NCBI RefSeq assembly: GCF_004362395.1
Contig: NZ_SNWE01000004.1
Location: forward strand, 159,273-223,272
DNA: 64,000 nucleotides
From: Salegentibacter sp. 24
GTDB lineage: Bacteria; Bacteroidota; Bacteroidia; Flavobacteriales; Flavobacteriaceae
Direction of reading: 5' to 3'
Shown here: piece after piece, positions 8,302 through 17,355 of the stretch
How positions within the stretch are numbered: the stretch's first letter is position 1
How the letters are laid out: each line of letters starts with the position of its first letter
Notes under the pieces: model-generated
Seen by the model: only the letters and a program-made list of their open reading frames with translations
Databases searched by the model: none
Told to the model about the DNA's origin: nothing
Program-made: the position numbers and the translations under genes

Positions 8302-9589
8302 GTTCAAACACCTCCATGATTTTTTCTAAAGCCATTGCTCTTGAGCCTTTAATAAGAATACTGCAATTTTTTAGTTCCGCTAAATAAATATGATTTTTGA
8401 TGGTTTCGGTATTATCAAATTTTATGATATTTGGTTTGTTGGTTGTAGTTTTTCCAAATTGTTTGCCTACCAGATAAACTTCTGAAATATCAGCATTTTC
8501 CAGGAAGTTTACGATGACCTGATGTTCTGTTTCTGAGGAAGGACCAAGTTCTCCCATATCTCCTAAAATTACAATTTTGTCGTTATCGGTTTTTAAATTT
8601 TGAAAATGCTGTAAGGCCGCCATCATACTTGTTGGATTGGCGTTATAGGCATCAAGATAAATTTTGTTTGAGTTCCGTTCTATAACCTGTGACCGATTAT
8701 TAGAAGGTTTATAGGTTTCTATTGCTTCCTTAATCTCGTTAAATGGGACCTTAAAATACAAACCAATACATAATGCGGCCGCCATATTTTTGGCATTGTA
8801 ACTGCCACTCAACTGACTTTTAAAATTAGTTTCATTAAAGATCAATTCGGCGGAATCTGTAGTATCAGGATAATCTATTTTGACCTGTGCCTTTCTATTA
8901 CTTCCGAAGCTAAAGTTGTGTTTATAATTCATTTCCAATCTTTGGACGTCATCATCAAGATTTAGGAATATTAATTTCTTGTTTTCCTTTAAATGCCGGT
9001 ATAATTCGGTTTTTGCCTGGATAACTCCGTCCAGACTACCAAAGCCTTCTAAATGTGCCTTTCCGAAATTAGTGATGAAACCATAATCAGGCAATGCTAT
9101 ATTAGCCAGGAACTCTATCTCGCCGGGATGGTTCGCGCCCATCTCAATTAAACCTATTTCAGTTTCCCCGTCCATAGCTAAAATACTAAGTGGGACCCCG
9201 ATATGGTTGTTAAGATTGCCTAGAGTCGCTGTAACCGTATATTTCCTGGAAAGGACGCGGTGAATTAGCTCTTTGGTGGTTGTTTTTCCATTACTACCTG
9301 TGATTCCAATTATGGGAATTCCCAGGAATTTTCTATGGAATTTTGCCAGGCTTTGTAGTGCCTCAAGTGTATTTTTTACAAGGATGTATTCTTTATTATT
9401 TAATGCAGCTTCTTTGTGATCTACAACAGCGCAAATTGCTCCCTTTGCTATGGCCTCGGTGGCGAATTCATTACCATTGAAACTTGTTCCTTTTAAAGCG
9501 AAGAAAATGCTTCCTGGTTTAATGTTTCTGGTATCGGTAGAGATTCCTGTACTTACCAGAAATCTTTCATGAATTATTGCTGTTTTCAT
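8291..9589 (-). CDS. murF: UDP-N-acetylmuramoyl-tripeptide--D-alanyl-D-alanine ligase
   Basis: 432-residue Mur ligase that adds D-Ala-D-Ala to the UDP-MurNAc-tripeptide in the cytoplasm, the last soluble step of peptidoglycan precursor synthesis. It shows the N-terminal MurF domain (GVSTDTRNIKPGSIFFALKG-type text at 15-35), ATP loop GITGSNGKTTTKE near residue 105, the NLNNHIGVP motif, and the Mur C-terminal LDAYNANPTSM segment with DPMGE-like ILGDMGELG. It lies downstream of gldJ on the same strand, but a terminator at 9649-9674 separates them. Confidence 0.95.
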   Translation of the reverse strand: MKTAIIHERFLVSTGISTDTRNIKPGSIFFALKGTSFNGNEFATEAIAKGAICAVVDHKEAALNNKEYILVKNTLEALQSLAKFHRKFLGIPIIGITGSNGKTTTKELIHRVLSRKYTVTATLGNLNNHIGVPLSILAMDGETEIGLIEMGANHPGEIEFLANIALPDYGFITNFGKAHLEGFGSLDGVIQAKTELYRHLKENKKLIFLNLDDDVQRLEMNYKHNFSFGSNRKAQVKIDYPDTTDSAELIFNETNFKSQLSGSYNAKNMAAALCIGLYFKVPFNEIKEAIETYKPSNNRSQVIERNSNKIYLDAYNANPTSMMAALQHFQNLKTDNDKIVILGDMGELGPSSETEHQVIVNFLENADISEVYLVGKQFGKTTTNKPNIIKFDNTETIKNHIYLAELKNCSILIKGSRAMALEKIMEVFEPTT

Positions 9590-9648
9590 ATAGTGTGTTT
9601 TTTAAGCCTCATTAAAATCATTCACTTGCATTAAAATAAAGCTATAAA

Positions 9649-9674
9649 AAAAGCCCTAAACGAATAGGGCTTTT
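9649..9674 (-). terminator. Intrinsic terminator after gldJ
   Basis: Perfect 10-bp stem, AAAAGCCCTA (9649-9658) and TAGGGCTTTT (9665-9674), with a 6-nt loop. On the minus strand the A-run at its low-coordinate end becomes a T-run. It is 28 bp past the gldJ stop and 60 bp before the murF start. Confidence 0.85.
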
Positions 9675-9701
9675 ATCATATTTTTAAGGAGGTAAGATTT
9701 T

Positions 9702-11396
9702 TTAGTTTCTCGCTTCTTTATTGGTATCTAAGGATTTTGAACCAACTCTGGACATCGCATTTCTGAATCCAATATAGTCAGTAGCCATGCCTTGTGGCCA
9801 GTATCTTCTTTGGGCGGGGTCTAACCAATAGGCGCGATCTCTCCAGGAACCTCCTTTGTAAACTCTAACTTCATCGCTAATAAGGGTAGTCCTGTCCTGG
9901 GTATCATATCCACGGGTTGCCACCCCGGTTGTATCTGCTGCATCCACATTATAAGTTGGTGAGTTATACATACGTTGGGAATCATCTTCAATTTCCTGAA
10001 ATGACTGGTAATATCGGGAGGAGCGCTTATCCCCATCTCTAAAATTACGCTGGTCACTATCGGTATAGTTAGTGCGCATATAAGTATCTTCTTCAGTCAC
10101 TGCGACCTGTGCAATATCTCCGGGGAAGGATCTTGCGACTAGTTTTCCGGTTGCCAGGGTATCAAATTCAATATCCTCTATGCCAACTATCTTTATGGTT
10201 CCATCTTCGTTAATTGCATGTTTGGTATAAATATTACCTCTGTAGTAATTGAAATCGTTAAATTCATCATCAACAATGGGTCGGTAGACATCAGCAACCC
10301 ATTCTGCAACATTTCCTGCCATATCATAGAGGCCAAAATCATTCGGAGCATAAGATTTCACCTCTGCGGTTATATCGGCACCATCATCACTCCAACCAGC
10401 TATCCCGCCGTAATCTCCATCGCCCTGTTTGAAATTGGCTAATTGATCCCCCTGTTCTTTTACATCACCTGAGCGGGTGTACTGACCATCCCAGGGGTAT
10501 TTTTTTCTTCCTCGGTATAAGTTATAATCCCTGATTCCTACTAAGGCAAGGGCTGCATACTCCCATTCTACCTCGGTAGGCAACCTGTATTCTGGTAACA
10601 GAACCCCATCTTTTCTTTGAACATAGGTCTGTCCACCTAGCGCATTTCCTTCTGCATCTGTGTTTTGATTTTCAATCATTTCTTGAGATTCATCTCCACC
10701 CTGGCTTATTTCGGTATTTCCGCCATAAACCTGGCTTGGGGCATTCAGGTAAGTTTCGGTATCAAAGGTGGTTCCTGCATCCACGTCGGTTAAGCGGGCT
10801 CCTTCTTTGATATAACCACCTTCCTCTAATAAAAGTTCGTTTACCCTGTCTGTTCTCCACTTACTGAATTCTACGGCCTGTACCCAGCTAACTCCAACAA
10901 CCGGATAATTAGCATATGCAGGATGACGTAAATAGTTGTTAACCATGGTTTCATTATACCCAAGGCGATTTCTCCATACAAGGGTATCTGGAAGTGCACC
11001 ATAGTAAATATTGCGGAAGTTCTCCTGAGTAGGCGGAAATACCTTTTTTAACCAATCCAGGTATTCCATATACATCATATTGGTAACTTCAGTTTCATCC
11101 ATATAAAAGGACTGTACATGCTGCTGTGTTGGCGAGTTGTTCCAGTCGTGCATAACATCGTCCTGGACCTGTCCCATAGTAAAAGTTCCTCCTTCTATAA
11201 AAACAAGGCCCGGCCCGGCCTCCTGTTCTTCATAATCTGTGTTATACTGAAATCCGCCTTCCTCTGAATTAATGTCCCATCCTGTAGCTCTAGAAGTATC
11301 TTCATAGTCGCGGGAATTATTACAGCTTATTAAACCAACGCTAAAAACGAGGGTTAAAAAGGCTCTAAAAGCAATATTGATTCTCATATTCATCAT
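9702..11396 (-). CDS. gldJ: Gliding motility lipoprotein GldJ
   Basis: About 564-residue outer-membrane-associated lipoprotein with a formylglycine-generating-enzyme-like (SUMF1/FGE) fold. I chose the ATG at 11396 (MMNMRIN) because it gives a clean signal peptide with lipobox LISC; the longer frame would start at a TTG. FGE-type motifs seen are FIEGGTFTMGQ, DETEVTNMMYMEYL, PTEVEWEYAA, DMAGNVAEWVADVY and VYKGGSWRDRAYW. GldJ stabilises other Gld proteins and is needed for gliding and type IX secretion in Flavobacterium johnsoniae. It is divergent from porV, which fits that role. Confidence 0.93.
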   Translation of the reverse strand: MMNMRINIAFRAFLTLVFSVGLISCNNSRDYEDTSRATGWDINSEEGGFQYNTDYEEQEAGPGLVFIEGGTFTMGQVQDDVMHDWNNSPTQQHVQSFYMDETEVTNMMYMEYLDWLKKVFPPTQENFRNIYYGALPDTLVWRNRLGYNETMVNNYLRHPAYANYPVVGVSWVQAVEFSKWRTDRVNELLLEEGGYIKEGARLTDVDAGTTFDTETYLNAPSQVYGGNTEISQGGDESQEMIENQNTDAEGNALGGQTYVQRKDGVLLPEYRLPTEVEWEYAALALVGIRDYNLYRGRKKYPWDGQYTRSGDVKEQGDQLANFKQGDGDYGGIAGWSDDGADITAEVKSYAPNDFGLYDMAGNVAEWVADVYRPIVDDEFNDFNYYRGNIYTKHAINEDGTIKIVGIEDIEFDTLATGKLVARSFPGDIAQVAVTEEDTYMRTNYTDSDQRNFRDGDKRSSRYYQSFQEIEDDSQRMYNSPTYNVDAADTTGVATRGYDTQDRTTLISDEVRVYKGGSWRDRAYWLDPAQRRYWPQGMATDYIGFRNAMSRVGSKSLDTNKEARN

Positions 11397-11807
11397 CTCT
11401 TTTGGTAGAAATATTAGGCTCTGCAATATAGTAATTAACGCTAAAAGTACAAGTTTATTTTATGTTGTCTCAATGGCTGGTTTTTTCTTTAAAACCCTTA
11501 TTTCTTAGGTTTTAGAAAGTGTAAAGTTTCTTGAAACCTCCTGCTTAACGTCTTGTCACTATCTATTTTGAGCAGGGAAGCAGCAAAATTAAATGATTTT
11601 TATTTAATTAGAGCTTACTGTGCTTAAAAAAGTAGCAAAATCAAATTCATACAATATTTGAGCCATTTTATAGTTAGTATAAATCAGCCCTGAATTTTAA
11701 TACTTGTGTTTAGAAGATTACTAAACGCAAACCCTCTCAAATTATTTTAAACTGAAGGTCTTTTCTTAACAAGATTATTAGTATATATTTGTTAATCATT
11801 AATTAAT
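11397..11807. other. Intergenic region between gldJ and porV
   Basis: 411 bp, A+T-rich, between two divergent genes. It holds the porV promoter (-7 at 11784-11791) and presumably the gldJ promoter. There is no trace of porU, which lies between gldJ and porV in F. johnsoniae. Confidence 0.7.
11784..11791 (+). promoter_or_regulatory. -7 element of porV promoter
   Basis: TATATTTG is an exact match to TAnnTTTG and lies 17 bp before the porV ATG. No clean -33 TTG is seen at 17-23 bp upstream, so the match rests on the -7 box. Confidence 0.5.
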
Positions 11808-12965
11808 ATGATGAAAAAAATTACATATTTATTGCTCGGGTTGATTTTAGGCTCTCAGTTTGAAATGAATGCCCAGGATGAAAGGGATAGGGTAATCACT
11901 ACTGCAGTCCCTTTTTTGCTTGTAGCTGCCGATGCAAGGGGCGCTGGAATGGGTGATCAGGGGGTGGCCACGTCTGCTGATGTATTTTCTCAGCAATGGA
12001 ATCCTGCTAAATATGCCTTTGCTCCCAGTGAACATGGGGTAGGGGTTTCCTATACTCCATATTTAAGTAATATTGTAAGTGATATTTTTCTTGGTAACAT
12101 TAGTTACTACCAGAGAATTAGTGATAGAAGTGCTTTTGCTTCGAGCTTGCGCTATTTTAGCCTGGGAAGTATAGAAAGACGTTCTACTATAGAACAGGCA
12201 CCTTTAGTGGTGAATCCTAATGAGCTTACTTTTGATCTTTCTTATTCTTTACGTCTGAGTGAAAACCTCTCTATGGCTGTAGCCGGTCGATATTTGCATT
12301 CAGATCTTGGTTTGCAGGATGACCAAGACCTGGGAGCGGCAAATAGTTTTGGAGTCGATGTAGCGGCTTATTATCAAAGTGATCAAATGGTTTTTTCTGG
12401 TTTTGATGGGGTCTGGAAAGCTGGGGCCAATATTGCCAATATCGGTCCTAAGATGAAATACGAAGATGCAGGCCAGGAAAATTTCATCCCGACTAATTTT
12501 AAAATAGGAACCGGTTTTGATTTTATATTTGATATAGAAAACCGTTTAGGAGCCTATCTTGAATTCAATAAACTTTTAGTTCCTACTCCAAAGGATTTTA
12601 ACAATGATGGTGAAATTGACGCTGAAGATGAAGCTCAGTATAATGATATTGGAGCAATAGAAGGAATATTTACTTCCTGGAGTGATGCACCGGGTGGTTT
12701 TGGGGAGGAACTTCGAGAGGTGACCTGGGCCCTAGGTGCTGAATATATGTATCGCAATGCCTTTGCATTTCGCGCCGGTTATTTTAGTGAAAGTCTAACA
12801 AAGGGATCCAGGAGATTTGCTTCTTTTGGAGCGGGCTTTAAATATGAACAGGTGAATATAGATATTTCGTATTTATTTTCGACCTCACCAGTTCCGAGTC
12901 CTTTAGAAGGAACACTTCGTTTTGGTTTAACCTTTAATTTTGGTGATCAATATCCTGTTTATTAA
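11808..12965 (+). CDS. porV: Type IX secretion outer-membrane protein PorV (LptO)
   Basis: 385-residue 14-stranded-type beta-barrel with a Sec signal peptide ending near NAQDERD. PorV shuttles folded cargo with C-terminal sorting domains from the SprA translocon to the attachment complex. Diagnostic text includes PFLLVAADARGAGMGDQGVA and SQQWNPAKYAF near the N-terminus, and a C-terminal final strand GTLRFGLTFNFGDQYPVY. ATG 11808 and ATG 11811 are both possible starts. It has its own promoter, is divergent from gldJ, and is followed by cdd after 82 bp. The absence of porU next to it is unusual. Confidence 0.93.
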   Translation: MMKKITYLLLGLILGSQFEMNAQDERDRVITTAVPFLLVAADARGAGMGDQGVATSADVFSQQWNPAKYAFAPSEHGVGVSYTPYLSNIVSDIFLGNISYYQRISDRSAFASSLRYFSLGSIERRSTIEQAPLVVNPNELTFDLSYSLRLSENLSMAVAGRYLHSDLGLQDDQDLGAANSFGVDVAAYYQSDQMVFSGFDGVWKAGANIANIGPKMKYEDAGQENFIPTNFKIGTGFDFIFDIENRLGAYLEFNKLLVPTPKDFNNDGEIDAEDEAQYNDIGAIEGIFTSWSDAPGGFGEELREVTWALGAEYMYRNAFAFRAGYFSESLTKGSRRFASFGAGFKYEQVNIDISYLFSTSPVPSPLEGTLRFGLTFNFGDQYPVY

Positions 12966-13047
12966 ATTACATTCCCTAAAGAAGTGTTTAATTTAATATT
13001 TACTCCCTGAAAGGTTTCTGTTATCTTTCCCTTCCAATAAAAAAACT

Positions 13048-13530
13048 ATGAAACCATTTGAAGTTACCACCAGTTTTGAGGTTTATGATTCTCTGGAAGA
13101 ATTGCCGCAGGCTATCCAACATTTGATGAAAAAAGCAATTGTGGCTCGTGATAAAGCCTATGCGCCTTACTCTCAATTTAAAGTCGGAGCTGCCATGGCA
13201 TTAAATAATAATGAAATTATTTGCGGCAGTAATCAGGAAAACGCTTCTTACCCTTCAGGTTTATGCGCGGAGCGTACCGCGATTTATTATGCCGGGGCGA
13301 GTTTTCCAGAAGCGATCATTCAGAATATTGCCATTTCTGCCAAATCTATGCGGCATAAAGTGGAAGCTCCGGTGCCTCCTTGTGGTGCCTGCAGGCAAGC
13401 CTTAGTAGAATACGAGGTGAAACAGGGTGCTGAAATTGCTGTATATTTTATGGGGGAGCGGGGCCAGGTTATGAAGGCGAATTCTATAAAAGATTTGCTA
13501 CCTTTAATTTTTGATAATTCCGTCTTATAA
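13048..13530 (+). CDS. cdd: Cytidine deaminase
   Basis: 160-residue homotetrameric-type cytidine deaminase converting cytidine and deoxycytidine to uridine and deoxyuridine in pyrimidine salvage. Zinc site motifs are CAERTAI (Cys plus the catalytic Glu) at about 75 and PPCGACRQAL (two Cys) at about 112. The N-terminal AYAPYSQFKVGAA is the substrate-binding loop. A near-consensus TATCTTTC lies about 20 bp upstream of the ATG, so it may have its own weak promoter downstream of porV. Confidence 0.95.
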   Translation: MKPFEVTTSFEVYDSLEELPQAIQHLMKKAIVARDKAYAPYSQFKVGAAMALNNNEIICGSNQENASYPSGLCAERTAIYYAGASFPEAIIQNIAISAKSMRHKVEAPVPPCGACRQALVEYEVKQGAEIAVYFMGERGQVMKANSIKDLLPLIFDNSVL

Positions 13531-13582
13531 AGTTTTCGTTATTTTTTGCTTAAAAACTGTTTTCCATTCTTATTGAAAATAG

Positions 13583-13590
13583 TATTTTTG
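13583..13590 (+). promoter_or_regulatory. -7 element of the pdhA-pdhC promoter
   Basis: TATTTTTG is an exact TAnnTTTG match, 50 bp before the pdhA ATG in an otherwise A+T-rich spacer. The -33 element is not clear. Confidence 0.5.
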
Positions 13591-13639
13591 TTATCCGTCC
13601 GGCAAATGCTATCTGTCTGGCCTAAAATTAATAAGTTAA

Positions 13640-14641
13640 ATGAAGAAAGTAACAAAAGCCACGTATTTAAAGTGGTACGAGGATATGCTGTTTTGGCGTA
13701 AATTTGAAGATAAACTTGCGCAAGTTTATATTCAGCAGAAAGTAAGAGGTTTTTTGCATTTATATAATGGGCAGGAAGCTATCCTGGCAGGTGCCCTTCA
13801 TGTAATGGACCTGGAAAAGGATAAAATGATTACGGCCTATCGTAACCATGTGCAGCCAATAGGTTTGGGAGTAGATCCCAAAAGAGTCATGGCAGAACTT
13901 TATGGTAAGGCTACCGGGACTTCCCAAGGTCTAGGTGGTTCTATGCATATTTTCTCTAAAGAGCATAATTTTTATGGAGGCCATGGTATTGTAGGGGGGC
14001 AAATTCCTCTTGGTGCCGGCCTTGCTTTTGCAGATAAATATTTTAAGCGCGAAGCAGTAACACTTACATTTTTAGGAGATGGTGCTGCCAGACAAGGTTC
14101 TCTTCACGAAACTTTAAATATGGCCGTGAAATGGAATTTACCGGTAGTTTTCTGTGTAGAAAATAACGGGTATGCAATGGGAACATCTGTAGCTCGAACT
14201 TCTAAGGGTACTGATATCTGGAAATTGGGTAATGGTTATGAAATGCCCTGTGGACCTGTAGATGCCATGGATCCTATAAAAGTGGCAGAAGCTTTGGATG
14301 AGGCCATTAAGAGGGCTAGGAAAGGGGATGGGCCTACATTTTTAGAAATGAAAACCTACCGTTATCGCGGTCACTCGATGAGTGATGCTCAAAAATACAG
14401 AACAAAAGAAGAAGTTGCGGAATATCAGGAATTAGATCCAATTACTAAGGTGTTGAATGTAATTAAGGATAAAAAGTATGCTTCAGAAGATGAAATAAAA
14501 GAGATCAACAAGCGCGTTAAGGATAAAGTATCTGAATGTGAGAAATTTGCTGAAGAGTCAGATTTCCCGGAAAAGAGCGTAATGTATGATGTTGTTTACG
14601 AACAGGAAGATTATCCGTTTTTAGCACATAAACCTCAGTAA
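13640..14641 (+). CDS. pdhA: Pyruvate dehydrogenase E1 component, alpha subunit
   Basis: 333-residue thiamine-diphosphate-dependent alpha subunit of the E1 heterotetramer, which decarboxylates pyruvate and passes acetyl to E2 lipoamide. The thiamine diphosphate motif runs from GDGAARQG to VENN, about 30 residues apart as usual. The phosphorylation-loop region YRYRGHSMSDAQKYR is conserved. The E2 gene starts 3 bp after the stop, so the two form one transcription unit. The E1 beta subunit gene is not in this window and must be encoded elsewhere. Confidence 0.95.
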   Translation: MKKVTKATYLKWYEDMLFWRKFEDKLAQVYIQQKVRGFLHLYNGQEAILAGALHVMDLEKDKMITAYRNHVQPIGLGVDPKRVMAELYGKATGTSQGLGGSMHIFSKEHNFYGGHGIVGGQIPLGAGLAFADKYFKREAVTLTFLGDGAARQGSLHETLNMAVKWNLPVVFCVENNGYAMGTSVARTSKGTDIWKLGNGYEMPCGPVDAMDPIKVAEALDEAIKRARKGDGPTFLEMKTYRYRGHSMSDAQKYRTKEEVAEYQELDPITKVLNVIKDKKYASEDEIKEINKRVKDKVSECEKFAEESDFPEKSVMYDVVYEQEDYPFLAHKPQ

Positions 14642-14644
14642 ATT

Positions 14645-16306
14645 ATGGCAGAAGTAATCAATATGCCGCGTTTGAGCGATACCATGGAAGAAGGTGTTGT
14701 TGCAAAGTGGTTAAAGCAGAAAGGTGATAAAATTGAAGAAGGAGATATCCTTGCCGAGATTGAAACCGACAAGGCTACCATGGAATTTGAATCCTTTTAT
14801 GAAGGTACTTTACTTCATATAGGTATCGAAGAAGGGGAAACCGCTCCTGTAGATACTTTACTTGCTATAATTGGTGAGGAAGGAGAAGATATTTCGGAAT
14901 TACTCAATGGTGATAAGGGTGCTGAAAAGGACCAGAAGAAAGAGAAAAAAGAAGATAAGTCAGATGCTGATGATGATCAGGATGAGCCGGAAGATGAAGC
15001 GGAGAGCGATGGGGATAGTGATGACGGAGAAATTCCTGAAGGTGTAGAAATTATCACCATGCCACGTCTTAGTGATACTATGGAAGAAGGTACTGTTGCT
15101 TCCTGGTTGAAAAAAGAAGGCGATAAAGTTGAAGAAGGAGATATTCTTGCTGAAATCGAAACCGATAAGGCAACAATGGAATTCGAATCTTTCTATGATG
15201 GGACCTTGCTTAAAATTGGTCTTGAGGAAGGGGAAACTGCCAAAGTTGATAGCCTGCTGGCAATTATTGGGCCGGAAGGAACAGATGTCTCTAAAATTTC
15301 ATTAGATGGAAAGTCTAAGAAGAAATCTTCAGATAAAACGGATAAGAAAGAAGAGAAATCTGATAAAAAGGAAGAGGGTAACTCATCTCCCAAAAAATCT
15401 TCAGATTCATCTAAGGATGGCGGAAGAATTTTTGCTTCTCCCTTAGCCAAGAAAATGGCTGAAGACAAGGGTGTAGATCTTTCAGATGTCAAAGGAAGCG
15501 GCGGCAACGGTCGGATCGTAAAAAAAGATATCGAAGATTATAAACCATCAGAAAAAGCAGCTGAATCCAAAGAAGTAAAAGAAGATAATGCTGCTGCGCT
15601 ACAAACCTATGTACCTGCTGGGGAGGAAAGCTTTGAGGAAATTAAAAATTCTCAAATGCGTAAGACTATTGCTAAAAGATTAGGAGAATCTAAGTTTAAT
15701 GCACCGCATTACTACCTAACTATAGAGGTAGATATGGCAAATGCAATGGCCTCGAGAAAGCAAATTAATGAAATGCCCGACGTGAAGGTTTCCTTTAACG
15801 ACATGGTAATTAAAGCAAGTGCGATGGCACTTCGTAAACATCCTCGTGTCAACAGCCAGTGGACAGGTGAATCTACAAAGATTGCCAAGCATATTCATAT
15901 GGGTGTTGCCGTGGCTGTAGAAGAAGGTCTGGTAGTTCCTGTTTTAAAATTTGCTGATCAAATGTCTATGACCCAAATCGGGAATAATGTAAAGGATGTC
16001 GCCGGTAAAGCCAGAAACAAGAAATTGCAGCCAAAGGACATGGAGGGAAGCACTTTTACCGTATCCAACCTTGGAATGTTTGGAATTGTTGAATTTACCA
16101 GTATCATCAATCAGCCAAACTCTGCAATCCTTTCTGTAGGAACTATCGTTGAAAAACCTGTGGTGAAAGATGGACAAATAGTGGTAGGAAATACCATGAA
16201 ATTAACCCTTGCCTGTGACCACAGAACCGTAGACGGTGCAACGGGAGCAGCCTTTCTGAAAACACTTAAAACGTACCTGGAAAACCCGGTAACCATGTTA
16301 GCGTAG
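14645..16306 (+). CDS. pdhC: Pyruvate dehydrogenase E2, dihydrolipoamide acetyltransferase
   Basis: 553 residues with two N-terminal lipoyl domains (about 1-75 and 130-205), each with the lipoylated Lys in ETDKATMEFES. Acidic and Lys-rich linkers follow each domain. A peripheral-subunit-binding domain (ASPLAKKMAEDKGVDLSD, about 260-300) precedes the catalytic domain (about 330-553) with the HRTVDGATGA active-site motif. It transfers acetyl from lipoamide to CoA and forms the complex core. The two lipoyl domains are nearly identical, suggesting an internal duplication. It is translated 3 bp after pdhA, and a strong terminator follows at 16339. Confidence 0.96.
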   Translation: MAEVINMPRLSDTMEEGVVAKWLKQKGDKIEEGDILAEIETDKATMEFESFYEGTLLHIGIEEGETAPVDTLLAIIGEEGEDISELLNGDKGAEKDQKKEKKEDKSDADDDQDEPEDEAESDGDSDDGEIPEGVEIITMPRLSDTMEEGTVASWLKKEGDKVEEGDILAEIETDKATMEFESFYDGTLLKIGLEEGETAKVDSLLAIIGPEGTDVSKISLDGKSKKKSSDKTDKKEEKSDKKEEGNSSPKKSSDSSKDGGRIFASPLAKKMAEDKGVDLSDVKGSGGNGRIVKKDIEDYKPSEKAAESKEVKEDNAAALQTYVPAGEESFEEIKNSQMRKTIAKRLGESKFNAPHYYLTIEVDMANAMASRKQINEMPDVKVSFNDMVIKASAMALRKHPRVNSQWTGESTKIAKHIHMGVAVAVEEGLVVPVLKFADQMSMTQIGNNVKDVAGKARNKKLQPKDMEGSTFTVSNLGMFGIVEFTSIINQPNSAILSVGTIVEKPVVKDGQIVVGNTMKLTLACDHRTVDGATGAAFLKTLKTYLENPVTMLA

Positions 16307-16338
16307 AGTTCAGTTACTTAAAAATAACTAAATATTAA

Positions 16339-16365
16339 AATCCCGCACTCTTGCGGGATTTTTTT
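16339..16365 (+). terminator. Intrinsic terminator of pdhA-pdhC
   Basis: Perfect 9-bp stem AATCCCGCA / TGCGGGATT with a 4-nt loop and a following T-run, 33 bp after the pdhC stop. Confidence 0.92.
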
Positions 16366-16377
16366 ATCTTTAACGGT

Positions 16378-17355
16378 ATGAGAAAAATCACATTAAATTT
16401 TAGCTTATTAGCCTCGGTTCTGCTTGTTTCAGCCTGCGGAAATTCCCAATCTGTTCAAACTGCCGCGCCGGTGCAAACCAGTTTAAACACCAATATTCAG
16501 CAAGGAGATGTTGAGGAATTACTGAATTATCTGTCTTCAGACGAATTAAAGGGGCGGCAAACCGGTACGGAAGGTATTGAAATGGCCGCACAAAAAATTG
16601 AAGGTATTTTTGAGCAAAGCGGGGTTCAGGAATATTTTGACTCTTACAGGCATAATTTTAAAATTGACGGTGTAGAAGGATTTAATATAGTAGGTATGCT
16701 GGAAGGTAACGATCCTCAGCTTAAAGATCAATTTATTATCCTGGGTGCACATTATGATCACATTGGGGTTCAAAAGGCCATTGAAGGCGATTCAATTGCT
16801 AATGGCGCTAATGATAATGCTGCAGGTACCGTAGCGGTAGTAGAACTTGCCAAAAAACTTGCTGAAATTGATGATAATAAACGCAGCATAATGTTTGTAT
16901 TATTTTCGGCTGAAGAAATGGGACTTCAGGGCGCGAAAAAAATTGCAAAAAGACTAAAGGAAGATGACTTGGACCTATACACGCTATTTAATTTTGAAAT
17001 GATTGGTGTTCCTATGAAGGATAAAGATTACCTTGGTTATCTTACCGGTTATGAAAACTCTAATTTTGCTGAGAAATTCAATGAGTATTCAGGAAAGAAA
17101 GTGCTTGGATTTTTACCACAAGCCCAAGAATATAACCTTTTTAAAAGAAGTGATAATTATCCTTTTTTCGAGCAATTCAATGTGCCGGCGCAAACAATTT
17201 CTACCTTTGATTTTACCAATTATAATTATTATCATCACGTGGCGGATGAAGCTGAAAAGCTTAATGTAGGGCATATGAAGAATGTTATCGAAAGTGTGAT
17301 TCCAGGAATTCTTAAAATGGCGAATACCCCTGAAAAGGAAATAAAATTAAATTGA
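16378..17355 (+). CDS. M28-family metallopeptidase lipoprotein
   Basis: 325 residues when started at ATG 16378, which gives a lipoprotein signal with lipobox VSAC; the longer frame would begin inside the terminator. M28 zinc aminopeptidase motifs are in order: HYDHIG, NGANDNAAGTVAVVELA, SAEEMGLQGAK, NFEMIG and a late His in YYHHVADEAEKL. The usual fourth ligand Asp of 'DMxG' is Glu here (FEMIG), which some family members share. It probably trims peptides at the outer membrane or periplasmic face. The stop overlaps the SDR start by one base, so they are translationally coupled. Confidence 0.88.
   Translation: MRKITLNFSLLASVLLVSACGNSQSVQTAAPVQTSLNTNIQQGDVEELLNYLSSDELKGRQTGTEGIEMAAQKIEGIFEQSGVQEYFDSYRHNFKIDGVEGFNIVGMLEGNDPQLKDQFIILGAHYDHIGVQKAIEGDSIANGANDNAAGTVAVVELAKKLAEIDDNKRSIMFVLFSAEEMGLQGAKKIAKRLKEDDLDLYTLFNFEMIGVPMKDKDYLGYLTGYENSNFAEKFNEYSGKKVLGFLPQAQEYNLFKRSDNYPFFEQFNVPAQTISTFDFTNYNYYHHVADEAEKLNVGHMKNVIESVIPGILKMANTPEKEIKLN

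Noticed and set aside
15193..15507. Long antisense frame opposite the E2 lipoyl region
   Set aside because: Mirror of the Lys/Glu/Ser-rich linker coding; no motif or start support.
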